From: Desulfobacteraceae bacterium
GTDB lineage: Bacteria; Desulfobacterota; Desulfobacteria; Desulfobacterales; UBA11574
DNA length: 8,084 bases
Reading direction: 5' to 3'
Assembly (NCBI GenBank): GCA_013203195.1
Contig: JABMQM010000655.1
Coordinates: forward strand, 1-8,084
Shown here: positions 1-4,684 of the stretch, piece by piece
How positions within the stretch are numbered: position 1 is the stretch's first letter
Layout of the letters: each line of letters begins with the position of its first letter
Position numbers and translations under genes: made by a program
The notes under the pieces: model-generated
The model's input: only the letters and a program-made list of their open reading frames with translations
Databases searched by the model: none
Told to the model about the DNA's origin: nothing

Positions 1-114
1 AACATGTGGATAACCGGTGTGATTGATGAAGATGAGATGAAAGAAGAATTTCCGCTACATTATAAAAAAATTATGAATGACCCTGAACTTAAGAAAATTT
101 ATATTAAAAGATAA
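1..114 (+). CDS. C-terminal end of an unidentified protein (partial)
   Basis: An open frame enters from the left edge and stops with TAA at 112-114. It gives 37 residues ending in KKIYIKR, rich in Lys, Glu and Asp. There is no haem motif, membrane segment or other diagnostic motif in what is visible, so I do not recognise it. The stop lies only 13 nt before the start of the triheme cytochrome gene, and the Shine-Dalgarno of that gene overlaps this stop codon. The two are therefore probably cotranscribed, and this protein may belong to the same electron-transfer locus. An ATG at 4-6 is in frame, but a free 36-residue gene is less likely than the tail of a longer one. Confidence 0.6.
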   Translation, partial: NMWITGVIDEDEMKEEFPLHYKKIMNDPELKKIYIKR

Positions 115-130
115 GGATTCGAACACCATG
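115..130 (+). promoter_or_regulatory. Ribosome binding site and start of the triheme cytochrome gene
   Basis: AAGGA at 113-117 overlaps the stop codon of the upstream gene and lies 10 nt from ATG 128. This supports the internal start over the ATG at 77 and suggests translational coupling with the gene that ends at 114. Confidence 0.6.
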
Positions 131-991
131 GCCTCAAAAAAGAAAAACCCCCGGGATGTACCGGGCACATTGGCAGGTAGGGTTATTAATAAACTAATAC
201 TGTTGCCGACTTTGCTGGTAAAAACGCTTTATGTCCTGCCCTTTTTATTGTTCGGCCTGTGGCTGCTGCAACTGCTTTACTTCCCCCAGATTGAGGCCAG
301 TAAATTACTTGAGGTTGCTACACATAAAGAAGAAGACCACCAAAATATATTCAAGGCGATTTTGCAGCAGAAAGATGCGGTCTCCCGCGGGCATTTTCAC
401 ATGGTTGATAAGCATATTACCGAGCCGGAACATAATGCGCCGCTTTGTCTGACGTGCCATGGAACCTATCCCCACAGTAAGGAGAAAAAAGTGCGGGCCA
501 TATTAAATTTTCATACCGGTTTTATCGCCTGCGCGGTATGCCATGCCCGCAAAGAACCAGGGGATAAAAGTATTGATTTCATGTGGGTCGACCATGAGAC
601 CGGAAATATGACAACTAAGGTCAAAGGGGGATACGGTAAATATCCGGCCAAAATCTTTCCGGTACAAATCTTGGCCGCAGGCCAAAAAAAGATTTTCAGG
701 CCGGTCGATGATAAAATGGCCCAGCAGTATTTATTGCATAAGGATCAATATACTCCCGACCAGGTTGCCCAGGTAAAAATAAAGCTCCATGAAGGTATTT
801 CACCAAAACCGGTGTTCTGTTCCGATTGTCATCAAGAAGACGGCTATCTTGATTTTGCCAAAATAGGCTTTTCCATGCAGCGAATTAATCACTTGAATTC
901 TACCGAAGTTGTCGGTATGATCGAAAAATATAAGACGTTTTATCTTCCCTCTGAAATTGACTTCGGAGTTGAAAAATCCTTCGAAAAATAA
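128..991 (+). CDS. Membrane-anchored triheme c-type cytochrome
   Basis: Predicted 287-residue protein. A lysine-rich start (MASKKK) precedes one long hydrophobic segment at about residues 24-52, so by the positive-inside rule the rest faces the periplasm. Three covalent haem-binding CxxCH motifs lie at residues 107-111 (CLTCH), 135-139 (CAVCH) and 231-235 (CSDCH). The ATG at 128 is preferred because AAGGA at 113-117 sits 10 nt upstream. An in-frame ATG at 77 would add 17 polar residues inside the preceding gene and has no better ribosome site. The region from residue 107 to the end matches the second half of the next cytochrome: haem sites 1 and 2 are spaced identically, PHS follows the first, an N-H-x-GF stretch precedes the second, and the C-terminus carries YKTFYLP. 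The haem sites are certain. A role in electron transfer between the quinone pool and periplasmic carriers is inference. It does not look like a full NapC/NirT tetrahaem protein. Confidence 0.9.
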   Translation: MASKKKNPRDVPGTLAGRVINKLILLPTLLVKTLYVLPFLLFGLWLLQLLYFPQIEASKLLEVATHKEEDHQNIFKAILQQKDAVSRGHFHMVDKHITEPEHNAPLCLTCHGTYPHSKEKKVRAILNFHTGFIACAVCHARKEPGDKSIDFMWVDHETGNMTTKVKGGYGKYPAKIFPVQILAAGQKKIFRPVDDKMAQQYLLHKDQYTPDQVAQVKIKLHEGISPKPVFCSDCHQEDGYLDFAKIGFSMQRINHLNSTEVVGMIEKYKTFYLPSEIDFGVEKSFEK

Positions 992-1010
992 AATCGTTTT
1001 TCGATTTTAT
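988..1010 (+). repeat. AT-rich hairpin at the 3' end of the triheme cytochrome gene
   Basis: The arm ATAAAATCG (988-996), which includes the stop codon, is an exact inverted copy of CGATTTTAT (1002-1010), with a five-T loop. No U-tract follows the stem, so it is not a standard intrinsic terminator. It may protect or process the mRNA between the two cytochrome cistrons. The 30 nt at 981-1010 recur almost unchanged at 3090-3119. Confidence 0.7.
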
Positions 1011-1011
1011 A

Positions 1012-1029
1012 AAGCGCGCCGGCGCGCTT
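1012..1029. repeat. 18-bp perfect GC-rich palindrome between the cytochrome genes
   Basis: AAGCGCGCCGGCGCGCTT is identical to its own reverse complement. It starts one base after the AT-rich hairpin and ends 7 nt before the ATG at 1037. As RNA it could fold tightly next to the initiation region of the second cytochrome; as DNA it could be a dimeric protein site. Which of these applies, if any, cannot be told from sequence alone. Confidence 0.75.
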
Positions 1030-1036
1030 GAAGAAA

Positions 1037-1981
1037 ATGAAAAAAAAACATTTTGCGATTCTGCCGATTATTGCATGTTTTTTGATATCTTGGGCAATAA
1101 ACAGCGCCTTTGCCCTGGATGAGGGCGGTTGCCTCACCTGTCACCAGTATCCCGGCCTGGTAAGACTTGCAAAAAAGAACGGGGTAAAAGCACTTCATAT
1201 TGATGAAGATAAATATTTCAGTTCGCCCCATGGCAAAATACGCTGCGCAGAATGCCACATTACCGTGGAAAAGGTCCCCCACGCCGGTGAGACCGAAGTC
1301 GACTGTACCACCAAATGCCATCAAGGCGGTAAAGAGAAAAAACTGCCTGCCAACTATCAGTCAACGCTAAAGGGTTTCCACAAGCAAGAACAATCTTATA
1401 TCAGCAGTCTGCAGGATGAATCGTCATGCCGGGTCTGCCATCCCTTATATCCCCATAGCGAAAATACTCTGGTAAGGGGTTTTCTTAACCTGCATGCCGG
1501 GTTTATGTTCTGTGAAGTCTGCCATATCAACAGAAATAACTTTAATAATCTGTCTTATGAATGGGAAAGCTCTGAAAATGCCGAGTTCAGCGGCATACCT
1601 TTCGGAACGCATTATAATCCGCAGACCAAGAAAGCCCTGAAGCATTCTTTACATTTTTTTTCCAGAATAGCCGCCGTTGAGACCAAAAATGGGAAAAGGC
1701 ACGCGCTGATGAACACCGGGGACACTGCCAAGGCTAAAGCGTTTGTTCTAAAAGAAAAAAACCTGAATCCTGATGAAAAAAAGAACAAATTAACATATTT
1801 TCACCGGGATATTGAGAAAAAAGAGATCAGTGTGGCCTGTGATGAATGCCATTCTACCAACAGTATCCTCGATTTTAACAAATTAGGGTTTGATCAGAAA
1901 AAGACCAAAGATCTGATATACCTGAATATTAAAGGCCTGGTGATGAAATATAAAACCTTTTACTTCCCGAAGCTTTTTTGA
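1037..1981 (+). CDS. Exported multihaem c-type cytochrome, five CxxCH plus one CX3CH
   Basis: Predicted 314-residue protein with a classical Sec signal peptide: KKK, a hydrophobic core at about residues 7-22, and a likely cut after AFA at 25-27. CxxCH motifs are at 32-36 (CLTCH), 70-74 (CAECH), 131-135 (CRVCH), 159-163 (CEVCH) and 268-272 (CDECH). A sixth, spaced as CX3CH (CTTKCH), is at 90-95. It should therefore be a periplasmic penta- or hexahaem cytochrome. From residue 131 on it is a paralogue of the upstream protein: the same 28-residue step between two haem sites, the same PHS and N-H-x-GF signatures, and the same YKTFYFP end. The first about 100 mature residues, with three haem sites, are extra. 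ATG 1037 is preferred over TTG 1028, which lies in the palindrome and has no ribosome site; GAAG at 1030-1033 is a weak one for the ATG. Tandem stops TGA TAG end the gene. Electron-transfer function is certain in kind, but the partner is unknown. Confidence 0.9.
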   Translation: MKKKHFAILPIIACFLISWAINSAFALDEGGCLTCHQYPGLVRLAKKNGVKALHIDEDKYFSSPHGKIRCAECHITVEKVPHAGETEVDCTTKCHQGGKEKKLPANYQSTLKGFHKQEQSYISSLQDESSCRVCHPLYPHSENTLVRGFLNLHAGFMFCEVCHINRNNFNNLSYEWESSENAEFSGIPFGTHYNPQTKKALKHSLHFFSRIAAVETKNGKRHALMNTGDTAKAKAFVLKEKNLNPDEKKNKLTYFHRDIEKKEISVACDECHSTNSILDFNKLGFDQKKTKDLIYLNIKGLVMKYKTFYFPKLF

Positions 1982-1984
1982 TAG

Positions 1985-2125
1985 TTAAGGAACAGGTTAG
2001 CCACTAAGACACAAAGGCACAAAGAAGGGACATGCATTATAAATCTTTTATCACGCCTGTCCGCCGTACAGGACTTTGGCAGGCGGGAAAGCACGAAGAT
2101 ACAAAAGCACGAAAACTATTTTACT
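1985..2125. repeat. Intergenic repeat block with CACAAAG units and a GC-rich hairpin
   Basis: Two CACAAAG copies lie 8 nt apart (2010-2016, 2018-2024). Related GCACGAA copies occur at 2091-2097 and 2107-2113. Between them, CGCCTGTC (2054-2061) can pair with GGCAGGCG (2078-2085) through eight pairs, one of them G-U. The alternative stem CCTGT/ACAGG (2056-2060, 2068-2072) is also possible. The layout suggests a structured element inserted into an older degenerate repeat. There is no coding potential. No clear promoter for the NHL gene is visible here. Confidence 0.55.
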
Positions 2126-3100
2126 TTGAAAAGCAACCGACTAAAGACCGCTGAGCCTTATCCGGGTATATCTACAAATCACTCCTGCGTTTATTTCTTA
2201 TTGCTATCGATACTATTTTTTATCTTCCCAGGCCCTGCTTTCGGGATAAGACTTGTCAACGTAAAACATCTTTTTGATATTACCGGCAAGCTCAACGCCC
2301 CCAGTGATGTTGCCGTATCTGCCGATGGACTGGTATATGTCGTCGACGGCGTCAACAACCAAATCAAGGTGTTTGACCGCAACGGCAAATCAGTATCATC
2401 CTTTGGACGCCAAGGTTCCGGGAACGGTGAATTCAGATCCCCGCTGGGAATCGACATTGACCGTGCCGGCAATATTTATATTGCCGACTCCGGAAACCAC
2501 AGGCTGCAGATTTTCAACCGCTGGGGCAACTATAGCGCCCAGATTAAAATCCCCCCCAACAATAAAAAACCCGCAGACCCGACCGACGTCGCCGTTGATG
2601 ACTCCAGGAACAGGTGTTATATCGTCGATAACGATAATCACCATATCCTGGTCTATGACCTTGCAACTTTTAAGTTGCTCAACACCTACGGCTCGCCCGG
2701 CACGGATAAGCGTGCCTTCAGGTATCCCTTTTTTATAACCCTGAATAAAGAAAAATACCTCTATATCGTCGATGTCATCAATACCAGAGTGCAAGTACTG
2801 AACCCTGAGGGCCTGTTTGTAGCCTTTGTCGGCGGCTGGGGTGTTGAAAAGGGAGAATTTTTCAGACCTAAAGGGGTTGCCGTTGACAAGCAGGGCAGAG
2901 TCTTTGTCAGTGACAGCTACATGGGGGTTATTCAGGTGTTCGATTCGAACGGCAACTTTTTTGCGGTAGTGGGCGACCCGGCCAAAAAGGCGGTTAAAAA
3001 ATTTCAGACCCCCGTCGGTATATTTATCGACAAAGAGATGCGGCTTTATGTTGTCGAGATGTTCGCCAACAAGGTCAGTGTCTATAGCATCGAAAAATAA
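2126..3100 (+). CDS. Exported six-bladed NHL-repeat beta-propeller protein
   Basis: Predicted 324-residue protein. A hydrophobic signal segment at about residues 21-34 ends at PGPAFG (35-40), so the mature protein is likely periplasmic or outer-surface. Six NHL-type blades follow, at roughly residues 57-94, 104-140, 151-190, 199-235, 247-283 and 295-320. Blades carry the typical P-x-G/D-(I/V)-(A/D)-(V/I)-D, (I/V)-Y-(I/V)-(A/V)-D and R/N-x-(I/V)-Q-V-F strings, for example IYIADSGNHRLQIF at 117-130. NHL propellers are usually binding scaffolds; some have hydrolase or lyase activity, but no catalytic set stands out. Its position behind two cytochromes suggests a docking or structural partner of the haem proteins. 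The start is a TTG without a convincing ribosome site. No ATG or GTG exists before the signal segment, so the exact start is unsure. The 144-nt repeat-filled gap leaves cotranscription with the cytochromes open. Confidence 0.88.
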   Translation: MKSNRLKTAEPYPGISTNHSCVYFLLLSILFFIFPGPAFGIRLVNVKHLFDITGKLNAPSDVAVSADGLVYVVDGVNNQIKVFDRNGKSVSSFGRQGSGNGEFRSPLGIDIDRAGNIYIADSGNHRLQIFNRWGNYSAQIKIPPNNKKPADPTDVAVDDSRNRCYIVDNDNHHILVYDLATFKLLNTYGSPGTDKRAFRYPFFITLNKEKYLYIVDVINTRVQVLNPEGLFVAFVGGWGVEKGEFFRPKGVAVDKQGRVFVSDSYMGVIQVFDSNGNFFAVVGDPAKKAVKKFQTPVGIFIDKEMRLYVVEMFANKVSVYSIEK

Positions 3101-3119
3101 TATCGTGTCACGATTTTAT
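3090..3119 (+). repeat. Copy of the gene-end repeat, at the end of the NHL gene
   Basis: These 30 nt match 981-1010 at 26 of 30 positions, and in both places the repeat covers the last codons (Glu-Lys-stop). It also holds an inverted repeat, ATCGTG (3102-3107) and CACGAT (3109-3114), around one base. The match is ungapped and keeps the CGATTTTAT arm exactly. It could be a shared mRNA 3'-end signal or an interspersed repeat. No U-tract follows. Confidence 0.6.
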
Positions 3120-3240
3120 GAAACTCCCGCCCCGCTGAAAGCGTTACGGGATCTAATAAGCAAAAGGGTAAAATTCCTATCCCCGTAGCCCCTTAAAAAA
3201 ACGGGAATTCCGGCCGGAGAGCATTGTCTGGAAACTGTTT

Positions 3241-3510
3241 TCATTGGAATAGATCCGCGTGACTTCCGGTTCGTACGAGACACAGCTCACTCCCCTCAAT
3301 TCGGTAGATCAACAGCCAATCTGGTTCAATATGACACTCACGGAAGTCCTTTAATGTGCCTTTCAACCTGTGGTCCCTGGTTGCCACCGGCAGTTTTTCC
3401 CCTTCAACCAATAGCTGTATAATGGTTTTAAGCTTCTCAAAATCCTTGTGTCGTTTTTTTAGTCGCTTGACATCTCGTTTGAACTGAGCATCGCGTCTGA
3501 TTGATCGCAT
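3241..3510 (-). CDS. yafQ: YafQ-family mRNA interferase toxin (type II TA)
   Basis: An 89-residue protein of the RelE/ParE superfamily, typical length for YafQ. The family core is clear: DHRLKG at 46-51, R-x-CHIEPDWLLIY at 57-69, and RTGSHADLF at 80-88. His47, His60, Asp64 and His84 sit three positions before the known E. coli YafQ residues His50, His63, Asp67 and His87, so the active site looks complete. YafQ enzymes cut mRNA in the ribosome A site, in E. coli mainly at AAA-purine. The gene begins 3 nt after the antitoxin stop and should be translated from the same transcript. No frameshift or lost residue suggests decay. The module lies against the direction of all neighbouring genes, as expected of an acquired cassette, although no transposase or attachment site is visible. 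Confidence 0.92.
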   Translation of the reverse strand: MRSIRRDAQFKRDVKRLKKRHKDFEKLKTIIQLLVEGEKLPVATRDHRLKGTLKDFRECHIEPDWLLIYRIEGSELCLVRTGSHADLFQ

Positions 3511-3513
3511 CGT

Positions 3514-3777
3514 TCAAATTCCAAGGTCATCAAATAATTCTTCAGCGGAAGAAAAGGCTTTTCCTTTGCCCTGCCTTGCATTTTCAATGGCCTTCATTGT
3601 TTTTTCATTGGGAATCTGAAGTTCAAACGGCAGCCCCCGCTGGGCTATAATCTGCCGATAGTAGAGCTCAAATGATTTTGAAACGGACAATCCCAATGCT
3701 TTAAGAATGGCTTCGGCCTCTTTTTTAATTTGTGGATCAATTAATGCCCTGGCTGTGGCAGTTTTCGTTGTTCCCAT
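3514..3777 (-). CDS. dinJ: DinJ/RelB-family antitoxin
   Basis: An 87-residue protein. The N-terminal part, about residues 4-45, is a ribbon-helix-helix segment (TATARALIDPQIKKEAEAIL onward, then SVSKSFELYYRQI). It should dimerise and bind DNA. The RGLPFEL string at 47-53 is a hallmark of DinJ-type antitoxins. The acidic tail, ending in EELFDDLGI, should wrap the toxin. The start at 3777 is chosen because GGAGG (3787-3783 on this strand) lies exactly 5 nt upstream. An ATG four codons earlier overlaps that ribosome site and would have none of its own. It precedes yafQ by 3 nt in one operon and most likely represses its own promoter, alone or with the toxin. Family assignment is strong; the choice between the names dinJ and relB is a matter of convention. 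Confidence 0.9.
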   Translation of the reverse strand: MGTTKTATARALIDPQIKKEAEAILKALGLSVSKSFELYYRQIIAQRGLPFELQIPNEKTMKAIENARQGKGKAFSSAEELFDDLGI

Positions 3778-3800
3778 AGACACCTCCATCTTCTTTTATA

Positions 3801-3813
3801 GCATATAATATGC
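3801..3813. promoter_or_regulatory. Palindromic operator candidate over the -10 box
   Basis: GCATAT-A-ATATGC is an inverted repeat around one base and covers the whole -10 element of the toxin-antitoxin promoter. An antitoxin dimer bound here would block RNA polymerase. The outer GCAT/ATGC matches the second palindrome at 3837-3853. Confidence 0.6.
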
Positions 3814-3833
3814 CATGACGACTGTTATGTCAA
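3805..3833 (-). promoter_or_regulatory. Sigma70-type promoter of the toxin-antitoxin operon
   Basis: On the - strand, TTGACA (3833-3828) is a perfect -35 box. After a 17-nt spacer, TATTAT (3810-3805) is a near-consensus -10 box. Transcription would start near 3798, giving a leader of about 20 nt before the antitoxin ATG at 3777. Confidence 0.8.
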
Positions 3834-3836
3834 CAA

Positions 3837-3853
3837 TGCATGTAGCACATGCA
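3837..3853. promoter_or_regulatory. Second palindromic operator candidate upstream of the -35 box
   Basis: TGCATGT-AGC-ACATGCA is a perfect 7-bp inverted repeat with a 3-nt spacer, ending 4 bp from the -35 box. It shares GCAT/ATGC ends with the element over the -10. Two related half-site pairs fit cooperative binding by ribbon-helix-helix dimers. Confidence 0.5.
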
Positions 3854-4131
3854 AAGACAAGATCACGATCCTGATGGCCTCTTTTTGTTTAAATTCTCCC
3901 ACGAAGTTAGTGACAAAAAAGAAATAAGGTAGATATTTAACTTTTACTTTAAAATAGCGAAGGTTTATCCGCCTTTGGAGAATCCCGCTCGGCGGGGACT
4001 GCAAAAGTGTCATAAAATCGTAACACTTTTTGGATTTTTCTTGACAGTCTATGCCACCATGTGGCACTTAAGTATTGGTCTTTAACATCGATGGTTTCGT
4101 AAAAAGTCAAGATTTCAACTTGTGAACTCAT
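3854..4131. other. Non-coding gap between the toxin-antitoxin operon and the HTH gene
   Basis: Together with the operon promoter this makes a stretch of about 340 bp without a gene. It holds a short GC hairpin (CCCGC at 3984-3988 with GCGGG at 3992-3996). An inverted repeat, AAAAGTGT (4003-4010) and ACACTTTT (4023-4030), encloses a copy of CATAAAATCG. The HTH promoter region lies at its right end. Longer frames on the - strand cross this gap into the HTH gene, but show no family features. Confidence 0.6.
4041..4066 (+). promoter_or_regulatory. Promoter region with a palindromic operator candidate, upstream of the HTH gene
   Basis: TTGACA (4041-4046) is a perfect -35 box. Just downstream, TGCCAC-CAT-GTGGCA (4052-4066) is a perfect 6-bp inverted repeat with a 3-nt centre, placed in the spacer of the promoter. 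The -10 box is less clear; TTAAGT or TAAGTA near 4068-4074 are weak choices with a long spacer. The palindrome lies 66 bp before the HTH start codon and is a natural candidate for autoregulation. Confidence 0.5.
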
Positions 4132-4506
4132 ATGGACAGCACGGAATTCAAACATTTCCGGAAAAAATTGAAAAAGACCCAGCGGCAGATGGCCCAGCTT
4201 CTGGGAACGTCTATCAAGGCGATCCACAGCTATGAGCAGGGCTGGCGATCCATACCGCCCCATGTGGAACGGCAGATATTTTTTTTGATTTCCAAGATTG
4301 TAAAGAAAAAAGGAGACCAAAGGCCCTGCTGGGAAGTAAAAAAATGTCCGCCCGAGTTTAAAGAAGAATGTCCGGCCTGGGAGTTTAAGGCGGGCCAATT
4401 ATGCTGGTTCATTTGCGGAACAATTTGTGACGGCGTCGTTCATCAAAACTGGAAAGAGAAGATGAAAGTTTGCCGGTCCTGTGACGTTTTCAAATACTTG
4501 CTGTAA
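4132..4506 (+). CDS. XRE-type HTH protein with C-terminal eight-cysteine (CW-type) domain
   Basis: A 124-residue protein in two parts. Residues 5-57 form a helix-turn-helix of the XRE/Cro type (FRKKLKKTQRQMAQLLG, then SIKAIHSYEQGWRSIP). Residues 66-117 hold eight cysteines: C66-W67, C72, C80-P81, C91-W92, C95, C99, C114 and C117. The pattern CWE-x-K-x-C ... CPA ... CW ... GT-x-C-x-G ... C-x2-C resembles the cysteine module annotated as 'two-CW', seen in deltaproteobacterial signalling proteins; I recall that family from memory and its ligand is not known to me. Metal or Fe-S binding is likely from the cysteine density. The start is fixed, because an in-frame stop (TGA, 4123-4125) lies just upstream. 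The ribosome site is weak. The gene stands alone between the toxin-antitoxin pair and the methionine genes, so its target could be itself, metY or something distant. Confidence 0.82.
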   Translation: MDSTEFKHFRKKLKKTQRQMAQLLGTSIKAIHSYEQGWRSIPPHVERQIFFLISKIVKKKGDQRPCWEVKKCPPEFKEECPAWEFKAGQLCWFICGTICDGVVHQNWKEKMKVCRSCDVFKYLL

Positions 4507-4638
4507 ATTGAAGCTCCCTGTAGTCCCGCTTTAGCACGATTCGCCTGCAAGTAATTTTATCGGCCTTTCAATTCGCTAATGAAACCCATTTACGGTTAAT
4601 ATCGGAAAATTATCTTCGTATTTTATCACATATACGTA
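4507..4638. other. Non-coding gap upstream of metY
   Basis: AT-rich towards the metY end. I see no gene, no riboswitch fold of the SAM type, and no clear terminator for the HTH gene. Only a short AATTGAA/TTCAATT inverted pair (4506-4512, 4567-4573) is visible, and it is too far apart to mean much. Confidence 0.4.
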
Positions 4639-4644
4639 TATAAT
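4630..4644 (+). promoter_or_regulatory. -10 box of metY with an overlapping palindrome
   Basis: TATAAT (4639-4644) is a perfect -10 hexamer, 40 nt before the metY ATG. No good -35 box lies 16-18 bp upstream, so the promoter may need an activator or be weak. The 12-bp perfect palindrome ATATACGTATAT (4630-4641) runs into the -10 and could be a regulator site. The implied leader is only about 35 nt, too short for a riboswitch. Confidence 0.5.
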
Positions 4645-4684
4645 TAAGGTAAAACGTTTTGTTTAAATTCGTTGGAGGTTCAAC

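Noticed and set aside
77..127. Earlier in-frame ATG for the triheme cytochrome
   Set aside because: It adds 17 residues that overlap the upstream coding end, has no ribosome site, and places extra polar residues before a normal lysine-rich N-terminus.
988..1029. Intrinsic terminator between the cytochrome genes
   Set aside because: Neither stem is followed by a U-tract; the T-run is in the loop, and the second palindrome leads straight into the next gene.
2396..2794. Open frames antisense and out of phase within the NHL gene
   Set aside because: The NHL frame has clear six-fold repeats and a signal peptide; the others have none.
3241..3789. Insertion sequence or integron cassette around the toxin-antitoxin pair
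   Set aside because: No transposase, integrase, terminal inverted repeats or target duplications could be found at the borders.
3949..4398. Open frame of about 149 codons on the - strand
   Set aside because: It is mostly the antisense of the HTH gene and a repeat-containing gap, with low-complexity Phe-rich strings and no family features.
4507..4684. SAM riboswitch before metY
   Set aside because: The perfect -10 box leaves only about 35 nt of leader, and no conserved SAM-type stem set is visible further up.
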